Part shown: piece after piece, positions 57,470 to 64,000 of the stretch
Numbering within the stretch: position 1 is the stretch's first letter
Layout: each line of letters begins with the position of its first letter
Source of the DNA: Sinorhizobium shofinae
GTDB taxonomy: Bacteria; Pseudomonadota; Alphaproteobacteria; Rhizobiales; Rhizobiaceae
Assembly: GCA_001704765.1 (NCBI GenBank)
Contig: MBFK01000059.1
Coordinates: forward strand, 124,288-188,287
DNA: 64,000 nt
Direction: 5' to 3'
Notes under the pieces: model-generated
Database searches by the model: none
Seen by the model: the letters and a program-made list of their open reading frames with translations, nothing else
Told to the model about the DNA's origin: nothing
Program-made: the position numbers and the translations under genes

Positions 57470-57960
57470 TTAGACGATCAGCCGCGCTGCTCGTCCCAGC
57501 TTGCGCTCCGCATTGTTGTAATAGCCGGCTGCCTGCGCCATCGATTTGTGCAGAGACAGCTGCATCGCTTCGGGCAAGGGGATGCCGCAATTGGCAGCGT
57601 CAGTCAGATAGCCCGATCTTAAGCCGTGCGTCGAAAACAGCGCCGGATCGAGCCCGGCCTGTCTGGCGCGTGCCTTAAGGATCATGGTTGCCGATTGCGG
57701 TGAGAGCGCCCGACGGTCGATTGCCCCATTGATCGATGCGCCGGAGCATTGGCCCGTCTTTGATCGCGGCTTGGCCCAGCCAACGCTTCGGTACGGTCAC
57801 CGCTCAGCCGATCAGCATGTCATGCGCGCCGTCATCGGCGGCCGTCGTCTTGGTACGGCCGAGGAGGATACTAAGACAGGGAAGGGGGCGAGGTCTTGTC
57901 GGTCGGATCGACGTGACACACGGATTTGCCGCCGGCGAAATAGGCGTCGACCGGAGAATC
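57470..57960 (-). pseudogene. Tyrosine-type integrase, C-terminal remnant (copy C)
   Basis: Reading leftward: RPRPLPCLSILLGRTKTTAA, DDGAHDMLIG then a stop codon; AVTVPKRWLGQAAIKDGPML, RRIDQWG; a frameshift; AIDRRALSPQSATMILKARA, RQAGLDPALFSTHGLRSGYL, TDAANCGIPLPEAMQLSLHK, SMAQAAGYYNNAERKLGRAA, RLIV and TAA. This is the longest remnant, covering most of the catalytic domain including the R, H-x-L-R and Tyr regions, yet it is interrupted at two points. The N-terminal domain is absent. Confidence 0.8.
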
Positions 57961-58029
57961 CTCACCTGCATTTGTGGGTCAGGTACGGGCGCTATCCGCA
58001 CGTGATATCACCCGGAAATTTCTAGCCCA

Positions 58030-58932
58030 TCATCCGCGTTGCATTGCCGCCAAATGTCTTGCCTTTCCCAAGCAGGCCGGCTGCTGGTCACCAAAGCGCT
58101 CGGCGCTAATTTCCATGATCAGCGATGTATCCGGGAGGAACGTAAGTTCGCTGAAGATATCCTCCCACGGGATATCGCCCCAGCCGACCGGCAAGTGCAG
58201 ATCGCCGATGCCGAGCGCGGTTGCCTCGGCCGGATGGTAGAAGCGCGTCACGGAATAGGGAAGGCCAAAGCTGTCATGCACATGCAGATGGCCGGTCACC
58301 GGCGCCATCGCTCGCAGCTCTTCGCGGAAATCGAGATTGCGATAGGTCGACTCGATATAGGCATGCGAGAAGTCGATCAGCGCCACGACGTTGTCCGAGT
58401 CGATCGCCTTGACGGTCGCGGCCACCTCGCCCGGAGTCTGGCGATATTGGCCGCTTTCGGTGGTGAAGATGTTTTCAAGTGCGATGCGTACGCCATAGCC
58501 TTTGGCGACGTCGCCCATCTCGGCTAATGCCTCGCGTTCCATTCGGTCGAGATCGGCGCCATTTTCGCCACTGGCAAGCTGTGCCGCGCCCGAATGATGC
58601 ACGAGGATGCCTGCGCCCACGCGGTCGCACAGTTCCAGCATCGCCCGCACCACCTTCTTTTGCAGCTGCAGGTGCTCGCGGTCCATGAAGTTGGAGAGAA
58701 TCTGGCCATGCAGCGACAGTTTTTTGAAAGGGTACTGCCGAACGGTATCGGTGAGCCGTTGCGTACGGTCCTCGATGATGCGGCCGCCGCTGATGATTTC
58801 CTCGGCATAGATGCCGATCTCGCAGGCATCGGCCCCCGTTTCGGCGATTTCGCGCAGTGAAGCGTCAAGTGCACTGAGGTCGCCCTTGCCGGTCCGGTTG
58901 CAAAAGCCTACAGCGGAAATGATCTCGTTCAT
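58030..58932 (-). CDS. TIM-barrel sugar phosphate isomerase/epimerase, last gene of ugp operon
   Basis: 300 residues from MNEIISAVGFCNRTGKGDLS, with AGGAGA upstream. AP-endonuclease-2-like TIM barrel: ETGADACEIGIYAEEIISGG, GILVHHSGAAQLASGENGAD, GVRIALENIFTTESGQYRQT, NVVALIDFSHAYIESTYRNL, VTGHLHVHDSFGLPYSVTRF. The Glu, His and Asp residues of the metal site are present. It lies 31 bases after ugpC in the position where E. coli has the phosphodiesterase ugpQ, so it may process what the importer brings in. Substrate is unknown. Confidence 0.8.
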   Translation of the reverse strand: MNEIISAVGFCNRTGKGDLSALDASLREIAETGADACEIGIYAEEIISGGRIIEDRTQRLTDTVRQYPFKKLSLHGQILSNFMDREHLQLQKKVVRAMLELCDRVGAGILVHHSGAAQLASGENGADLDRMEREALAEMGDVAKGYGVRIALENIFTTESGQYRQTPGEVAATVKAIDSDNVVALIDFSHAYIESTYRNLDFREELRAMAPVTGHLHVHDSFGLPYSVTRFYHPAEATALGIGDLHLPVGWGDIPWEDIFSELTFLPDTSLIMEISAERFGDQQPACLGKARHLAAMQRG

Positions 58933-58963
58933 GTGGGTTTCTCCTGGAGGGCATTTGCAGAAA

Positions 58964-60112
58964 TCAGTGAGCAATCGCCAGTGTCGAGGCGCCTGCCACC
59001 TGTTGCGGGACGCTGGAGTTGATCTCCATGTCGATCCGGCGCCCGCTATCGCGGTCGAAGAAATGTAGTTGAGACGAGGGCAATTCCAGGCCGATACGGT
59101 CACCGGCACGCACGTTCACGTGCTCGCCAATGACGGCGGCAAAAGTCTGATCACCCATCTCGGCATGGACGACCCTACCGGAGCCGAGTTCCTCGATGAA
59201 GTCTATCTTCGCTGGCACGCGGCCGCCGTCCGGCAGAACCACGCATTGCTCCGGACGGATGCCAATAGTGAGATCCCTTCCGCGCAAGCGGGCGGCCAGC
59301 GCAGGATCAATCGGCACTTGCGCAGCGCCGATACGCACCGAGGCGGTATCGACCTCGACGCGCGTATCGAAGAGGTTCATTGCGGGAGAGCCGATGAAGG
59401 ATGCGACGAATACGCTTGCCGGCCGGTGATAAATGTCGAGTGGCTGGCCGACCTGCTCGACATGGCCCTTATTCATCACCACCAGCTTATCGGCAAGCGT
59501 CATCGCCTCGACTTGATCGTGGGTAACGAAGATGGATGTCGCTGAAAGGCGCTGATGCAGCTTGCGGATTTCCGCCCGCATCGTCACTCGCAACTTGGCG
59601 TCGAGGTTGGACAACGGTTCGTCGAACAGGAAGACCTTCGGCTCTCGAATGATGGCACGCGCCATCGCCACGCGCTGACGCTGGCCGCCTGATAACGCCG
59701 CCGGTTTGCGGGTCAGATATTCGCAAAGGCCGACAACCTTCGCCGTCTCTTTGATGCGCCTTTCGCGCTCGACCTTCGGCACGCTGGCCACTTTCAGCGC
59801 GTAACCGATATTTTGGGCAACGGTCATATGCGGATAGAGCGCATAGTTCTGGAACACCATGGCGCAGCCGCGTTCGCGCGGCTCGAGCCTGTTCACGACG
59901 CGACGGTTGATCGCGATTTCGCCGGCCGTGATCTCTTCGAGCCCGGCGATCATGCGTAGAAGCGTCGACTTGCCGCAGCCAGAAGGGCCAAGAATGACGA
60001 CGAATTCGCCGGAGGCAAAGCAGAGGTCAACGCCGTGCAGCGTCTGAGTCTTACCATAGGACTTGCGCACGGCACGGATATCGATGTCGGCCATTTTTGA
60101 AACCTTGTTCAT
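58964..60112 (-). CDS. ugpC: sn-glycerol-3-phosphate-type ABC transporter ATP-binding protein UgpC
   Basis: 382 residues. ABC motifs: [20 protein letters not shown] (Walker A), [20 protein letters not shown] (signature), [15 protein letters not shown] (Walker B), [10 protein letters not shown] (switch His). The C-terminal TOBE/OB region ([40 protein letters not shown]) is that of the MalK/UgpC group. The ATG overlaps the ugpE stop (ATGA). It powers the UgpAE channel. Confidence 0.92.
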   Translation of the reverse strand: MNKVSKMADIDIRAVRKSYGKTQTLHGVDLCFASGEFVVILGPSGCGKSTLLRMIAGLEEITAGEIAINRRVVNRLEPRERGCAMVFQNYALYPHMTVAQNIGYALKVASVPKVERERRIKETAKVVGLCEYLTRKPAALSGGQRQRVAMARAIIREPKVFLFDEPLSNLDAKLRVTMRAEIRKLHQRLSATSIFVTHDQVEAMTLADKLVVMNKGHVEQVGQPLDIYHRPASVFVASFIGSPAMNLFDTRVEVDTASVRIGAAQVPIDPALAARLRGRDLTIGIRPEQCVVLPDGGRVPAKIDFIEELGSGRVVHAEMGDQTFAAVIGEHVNVRAGDRIGLELPSSQLHFFDRDSGRRIDMEINSSVPQQVAGASTLAIAH

Positions 60113-60996
60113 TTTTCCGTGGCAACCAGGCCACGGACGAACCAGCGTTGCAGCACCGCGACGACGATAAGCGGCGGCGCCATGATGATAAGTGAACCTG
60201 CAAGCGTGACATTCCAGTCGGGCAGGCTGTTCTCTGAAGGGAGCAGCGCACCGAGCGACATCATTGTCGTCTTGTAAGTCGGGTCTGTGATCATCAGGAG
60301 AGGCCACAGATATTGGTTCCAGCCATAGACGAACATGATGGTTGTGAGCGCCAGCATGTTGGTGCGCGAAAGGGGCATCAGCATATCGACAAAAAAGCGC
60401 ACCGGTCCCGAGCCGTCCATACGGGCGGCTTCGGCGAGTTCATCCGGCAGCGTCATGAAGAATTGCCGGTAGAGAAACGTGCCCGTCGCGGTCGCAATCA
60501 GTGGCAGCGTCAGGCCGGCATAGGAATTGAGCAGGTTCCATTCGACTGATATCTCTGTGCCGGTCAGCGCCGAAATCAGTAAACGAAATGGCTCGAAGAG
60601 GTCGGCGGCCACAGCATAGGTCGGGACCACGCGGACTTCGAGCGGCAGCATCAGCGTGATGAACACCATCCAGAAGAAAAGGTGCTTGAGCGGCGTGCGA
60701 AAGAAGACGATGGCAAAGGCCGTGCAGGCCGAAAGCGCCACTTTGCCGAAGGTCACGAGGCAAGCCATAATAAGGCTGTTCGTCATAGCCGTGCCGAGAT
60801 TGGCGCGCGACCAGGCAGCAGAGGCATTTTCAAGGAAACGGTCCTGCGGCAGGAAATGGAACGGCACGCTGTTAATCTGTTGCAGTGTCTGGCTGGCACC
60901 GGCGAGGATCACGATAAAGGGGCCGATCAACAGGATGAAGCCGAGAACCATTAACACATAGGTGAATGCGTCGGCGATTGGGGTGCGCTGGATCAT
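60109..60996 (-). CDS. ugpE: ABC transporter permease UgpE
   Basis: 295 residues, six hydrophobic helices, [20 protein letters not shown] at the start. The EAA loop is [20 protein letters not shown], with the MalG/UgpE pattern. A Pro-rich C-terminal helix ends [11 protein letters not shown]. It starts 7 bases after the ugpA stop, in one operon with ugpB, ugpA and ugpC. Confidence 0.92.
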   Translation of the reverse strand: MIQRTPIADAFTYVLMVLGFILLIGPFIVILAGASQTLQQINSVPFHFLPQDRFLENASAAWSRANLGTAMTNSLIMACLVTFGKVALSACTAFAIVFFRTPLKHLFFWMVFITLMLPLEVRVVPTYAVAADLFEPFRLLISALTGTEISVEWNLLNSYAGLTLPLIATATGTFLYRQFFMTLPDELAEAARMDGSGPVRFFVDMLMPLSRTNMLALTTIMFVYGWNQYLWPLLMITDPTYKTTMMSLGALLPSENSLPDWNVTLAGSLIIMAPPLIVVAVLQRWFVRGLVATEK

Positions 60997-61003
60997 GATC
61001 AGT

Positions 61004-61894
61004 TCACTTGTAATGCACGCGCTTCTCGATGAAGCGAAACTGGATGAAGGTGAAGATCATGATGAGGCCGATTAGGACAATGCTCTGAGCCGAGGCGCCG
61101 GAGTAGTTCAGCCCCTTGAAAGCTTCATCGACAATCCGGAACACCATCACTTCCGTGCCGTGATTGGGCCCGCCTCCCGTCGTGCTGTGCACAATGCCGA
61201 AGGTGTCCGAGCCGACGAAGCCCTCAGTCATCATGATGACAAGCAGAAAGAACAGCGTCGGCGCTAGCAGGGGAACCTGGATATCCACGGCTCGTCGGAT
61301 CGGCCCCGCGCCGTCCATGGCGGCGGCTTCGGCCAGAGAGCGCGGCACGGATTGCAGGCCGGCCAACAGGAAGATGAAAGTGTAGCCCGCCCACTTCCAG
61401 GCAAAGATGACGATGACGAGGACCAGCGCGTGAGTGCCATATTTTGCCGGGTTCCAGAAGTCGGGAAAGGCGGCATTGACGGAGGCCATCAGCCCGCGTT
61501 CAGGCGAAAGAATGAATCGGAAGGCCATGCCGGCGGCCGGTCCGGCGATCGCATAGGGAAGGATATAGAGGAAGCGGAACAGCCCCGAACCGGGGAGTTG
61601 CCGATCGACCGCAATTGCCAGAACGAGGCCGACCAGAATGGTGAAGAAAGTCCCGCAAAGCGCAAAAATCAGGCTGACGGCCACAGATTTCCAATAGAAG
61701 GGATCGGCGAAGACCTCCTTGAAATTTGTCAGCCCGACAAATTCCGCTGCACCCCCGAAGGGGGGCTCCAGCGTGAAAGCCCACTTCATCACCGCAATTG
61801 CCGGCCAGTAGAAGAAGAGAAGGATCAGAAGAATTTGCGGCAGAGCGAAGAGGATTGGCAGCCACCAGCTGTTGAAAACGGACCGCTTTTCCAT
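61004..61894 (-). CDS. ugpA: ABC transporter permease UgpA
   Basis: 296 residues. Six helices; N-terminus MEKRSVFNSWWLPILFALPQ and EAA loop PRSLAEAAAMDGAGPIRRAV, as in MalF/UgpA. FGIVHSTTGGGPNHGTEVMV is a further signature. It lies 80 bases after ugpB, with a strong hairpin in the gap. Confidence 0.92.
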   Translation of the reverse strand: MEKRSVFNSWWLPILFALPQILLILLFFYWPAIAVMKWAFTLEPPFGGAAEFVGLTNFKEVFADPFYWKSVAVSLIFALCGTFFTILVGLVLAIAVDRQLPGSGLFRFLYILPYAIAGPAAGMAFRFILSPERGLMASVNAAFPDFWNPAKYGTHALVLVIVIFAWKWAGYTFIFLLAGLQSVPRSLAEAAAMDGAGPIRRAVDIQVPLLAPTLFFLLVIMMTEGFVGSDTFGIVHSTTGGGPNHGTEVMVFRIVDEAFKGLNYSGASAQSIVLIGLIMIFTFIQFRFIEKRVHYK

Positions 61895-61928
61895 GGATCA
61901 ATCAAACCCAATACATTTTTCAGGGAAG

Positions 61929-61959
61929 AGAGCCTGCCGATATGCGCCAGGCAGGCTCT
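61929..61959 (-). promoter_or_regulatory. Hairpin between ugpB and ugpA
   Basis: AGAGCCTGCC (61929-61938) and GGCAGGCTCT (61950-61959) form a perfect 10-bp stem with an 11-base loop. Intercistronic stems of this kind after a binding-protein gene typically raise the amount of that mRNA relative to the permeases. Confidence 0.6.
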
Positions 61960-61974
61960 TGATGCTCGCGAAAT

Positions 61975-63318
61975 TCAGTTCAGCTTCTGGCCGGCATAGG
62001 TCTTTTCAAAGCGGCGCAGCACGGCGTTGCTCCGATCGGCGGCTTGGTCGAGCTCAGCCTGCACATCGGCATTTTGCATGAAGATCGCTTCCAGCGCCGT
62101 AGAAATCTCCTTGCGGATCTGGGTGAAGCCACCGAGGCGGATGCCGCGGGTGTTCTCGGAAGTCGGTGTGTAGGTCAGGCTGGCAATCGCGAGTTCGCGA
62201 CCCTTGTAGGGAGCGTTGTCATAAAAGCCTTTGGCCTTCATGGCGTCAAAACCGGTCTTGGTGACCGGTATGTAGCCGGTGACCGTCGACCACCATTGGG
62301 CCATTTCCGGCGTGGCGAGAAAGTTTAAGAAAGCCGCAGCGCCCTTGTATTCGGCTTCCGGACGACCGGCCATGACCCATAGCGACGCACCGCCGACAAG
62401 CGAATTCTGCCGCTCCGTGCCTTTCCAGACCGGCAGCATCGCGACTTCCCACTTGACGCCTTCCGGCAGCGACTTGCCGATCGTGCCATGGTCGGCAATC
62501 GAGGTCTGAATCATCTGGCAGGTCTGCGAAGTGAAAGCGGGGACGATGTCCATGCCGAGCTGCTTCGTTTTGACGACGAACAGCTTCTCGTCGGCCATTT
62601 TCTTGAAGAATTTCACGTGGTCCACGAACTTGGTCTTGTTGAAGACCAGTTCGGCGTCGAGGCCCTTATAGCCGTTGCCCTTGGTTGCAATCGGCTGATT
62701 ATGGATGGCGGAAAATTGCTCCATCATCTGCCAAGTGTCGAAATTGAATCCGAGCGGGCATTCGAAACCCGCGGCCTTCAGCTTGCGGGCGGCTTCATCG
62801 ACCTGTTCCCAGGTTTCCGGTTTGAAGTCGATGCCGGCCTTCTGGAAGGCGTCGACGTTGTAATAGAACATCGCAGTCGAAGAGTTGAACGGGAAGGAGT
62901 TCAACTCACCTGCAGCCGTCGCGTAGTAGTTGGCGATGCCGCCAAAATAGTTAGCCCACTCGATCGTATAACCATTGTCGGCCATGAGCTTCTTGGCCGG
63001 CACGAATGCTCCGGAGAGCATCATGTCGAGCGTGCCGGCGTCGTAGATTTGGGTGATTGCCGGCTGCTTCTTGGCGCGATAGGCGGCAATGGTGTTCTGA
63101 AGCGTGGTGTCGTAGCCGTTCTGCGAAGTGCAGATGATTTCGTAGTCGGCCTGCATGTCGTTGAACTTTTTGCAGGCATCCTGCACGCGCTCGCCGAGAT
63201 CGCCGGACAGGCCATACCAGAATTCGAATTTGGTCTTTTCAGCATAAACCGGGCCAGCACCAAATGCGGTGGCAGCCAGCAGAGACGCCAGAACTGATTG
63301 AAGAACAGTAATTTTCAT
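61975..63318 (-). CDS. ugpB: Glycerol-3-phosphate-type ABC transporter substrate-binding protein UgpB
   Basis: 447 residues. A signal peptide (MKITVLQSVLASLLAATAFG...YA) precedes TKFEFWYGLSGDLGERVQDA and QADYEIICTSQNGYDTTLQN, followed by AAYRAKKQPAITQIYDAGTL, close to UgpB. The body (residues 100-430) matches the SBP_bac_1 fold. AAGGAG lies upstream of the ATG. A weak PhoB-box-like pair (CTGTCAC, GTTG, CATTG, complement 63391-63406) is placed upstream; ugp genes are phosphate-starvation controlled in other rhizobia, but this copy of the box is poor. Confidence 0.9.
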   Translation of the reverse strand: MKITVLQSVLASLLAATAFGAGPVYAEKTKFEFWYGLSGDLGERVQDACKKFNDMQADYEIICTSQNGYDTTLQNTIAAYRAKKQPAITQIYDAGTLDMMLSGAFVPAKKLMADNGYTIEWANYFGGIANYYATAAGELNSFPFNSSTAMFYYNVDAFQKAGIDFKPETWEQVDEAARKLKAAGFECPLGFNFDTWQMMEQFSAIHNQPIATKGNGYKGLDAELVFNKTKFVDHVKFFKKMADEKLFVVKTKQLGMDIVPAFTSQTCQMIQTSIADHGTIGKSLPEGVKWEVAMLPVWKGTERQNSLVGGASLWVMAGRPEAEYKGAAAFLNFLATPEMAQWWSTVTGYIPVTKTGFDAMKAKGFYDNAPYKGRELAIASLTYTPTSENTRGIRLGGFTQIRKEISTALEAIFMQNADVQAELDQAADRSNAVLRRFEKTYAGQKLN

Positions 63319-63482
63319 CGCAAATGCTCCTTAGAAGGATAACGATGACCGCTGGCGGCTTGGCCGCGGCTCATTCGGTGCCTCTGCTAACAATGCAACG
63401 TGACAGTTAGCCCAAACTTCCGTGAAACTTGGATGACGAACTCTGCATTTCCGCTCGTGTTGTTCGGCGTCCGGCGCCACAC

Positions 63483-63636
63483 CCGAAGAGGTCGGCGCCG
63501 ACAAGATGGCGGTCATGCAATGCCTCGCCGAGGCGCCTCAACGGCGCGCCCATTGGCGCCTGGTCGATGCGTGACGCGCAACATCAGGGATTTCGAAGGC
63601 ACTGGCGTCGTTGTGGTCGATCCCTGGCAAGCCTGA
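63483..63636 (+). pseudogene. VapC/FitB-type PIN toxin, C-terminal remnant
   Basis: The end of the frame reads VTRNIRDFEGTGVVVVDPWQA then a stop, the typical C-terminus of FitB-like VapC toxins. A preceding stretch (RLNGAPIGAW) resembles the acidic-site region with a deletion between. No antitoxin frame was found. It is too short to be active. Confidence 0.6.
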
Positions 63637-64000
63637 CGGTCTCGCTTCTACTCGGTGCCGACGGGTTTGCCGGTCACAAACGCAAGTCGACGGTCTATGT
63701 TTGCGGCTTTGGCATACGCGCGAGGATCGCTAAAGACGCCATATCGAAAAGGGGGTCCTGTGGCGGTAAAAGTCCGTTTTGCGAAAGGAAGGAAGGATGC
63801 GGCGCTCGCTCGCGCGTCGACCTTACGATGCCGACCAGAGCGGCATAAAAATACCGATCGGCTCCAGCGCCGAACCACAGCCGCCGAGCACGGTTCCTGG
63901 ATGAAAATCTCCCCGCTGTGGCAGAGGCCAGCATTACCGACGTGGCGAAACTGAGCGTCATGGCACTTTTCGCTTACTGGTCCCTGACTTCCGTTTGCGA
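63637..64000. other. Right edge of window, no supported gene
   Basis: About 360 bases. A 99-residue plus-strand open frame at 63655-63954 and a minus-strand frame at 63695-63961 overlap; neither shows a recognisable family. A gene may begin at about 63960 and run off the edge. Confidence 0.35.

Noticed and set aside
63391..63406. PhoB box upstream of ugpB
   Set aside because: Only the first heptamer fits well; the second is poor, so it is mentioned in the ugpB entry but not called as a site.
63655..63961. Overlapping open frames near the right edge
   Set aside because: Neither has a ribosome site or family likeness, and they overlap on opposite strands.

Overview
The window reads as a replicon segment from a Sinorhizobium/Ensifer-type alphaproteobacterium. 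The evidence is high G+C, RIME-type palindromic intergenic elements, a three-hairpin small RNA with CCTCCTCCC loops (alpha-r14/NfeR1 type), many ABC, TRAP and TCT solute importers, and gene families typical of Rhizobiaceae. Apart from the mobile patches it is a catabolic and transport-rich region. No rRNA, tRNA or CRISPR array was seen.

Layout. 0-0.6 kb: start of an MscS-like channel gene cut by the window edge. 0.8-7.5 kb: a quinate/shikimate-type catabolic operon (TRAP importer dctQ-dctM-dctP, shikimate dehydrogenase, 3-dehydroshikimate dehydratase) with a divergent TetR regulator. 7.5-8.0 kb: a decayed DnaB-like helicase gene. 8.3-11.1 kb: a C45 Ntn-hydrolase, a methyltransferase and an NTF2-like protein. 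11.5-14.7 kb: tctCBA importer. 15.0-20.9 kb: an rRNA pseudouridine synthase, a DUF3300/DUF2950 secreted pair, a Cax exchanger, a two-helix K+ channel and a TonB-C-like periplasmic protein. 20.9-26.8 kb: MarR regulator, divergent fused hydantoinase/oxoprolinase HyuAB, flavin monooxygenase. 27-28.8 kb: a PNPOx protein and an unusual PNPOx-GAF-C-terminal-domain fusion. 28.8-31.8 kb: a broken dienelactone hydrolase, DinB, and a frameshifted class III cyclase with TPR-like repeats.

31.8-35.3 kb is a mobile patch: an integrase N-terminal remnant, one toxin-antitoxin locus with a frameshifted PIN toxin, an intact vapBC, an integrase C-terminal remnant tail-to-tail with a small gene, and the small RNA. 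35.5-47.6 kb is one catabolic block: an RraA-family aldolase, a polar amino acid-type ABC importer, an SDR and a LysR regulator, followed by an aminotransferase and a pxpA-pxpC-pxpB-accB'-accC-accB operon. The middle accB' lacks the biotinylation lysine. 48-51.1 kb: a LacI regulator divergent from a TIM-barrel isomerase and a Gfo/Idh/MocA dehydrogenase. 51.2-53.8 kb: an MBL hydrolase, DUF899 and UbiX, the last next to a broken GntR gene.

54.5-58 kb is a second mobile patch: a NYN-LOTUS protein, DUF2934, and a papain-like C1 peptidase lying between degraded integrase copies. One of these copies repeats, in inverted orientation, the integrase/small-gene arrangement of the 34.5-kb patch. 58-63.3 kb: ugpBAEC, a glycerol-3-phosphate-type importer, followed by a TIM-barrel isomerase. 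The right edge holds a VapC remnant.

The strongest findings are the CCTCCTCCC-loop small RNA, the repeated and inverted integrase module with its putative C1-peptidase cargo, the PNPOx-GAF fusion with 31-bp-spaced direct repeats in its promoter region, and the biotin-carboxylase/oxoprolinase operon with a lysine-less carrier protein.
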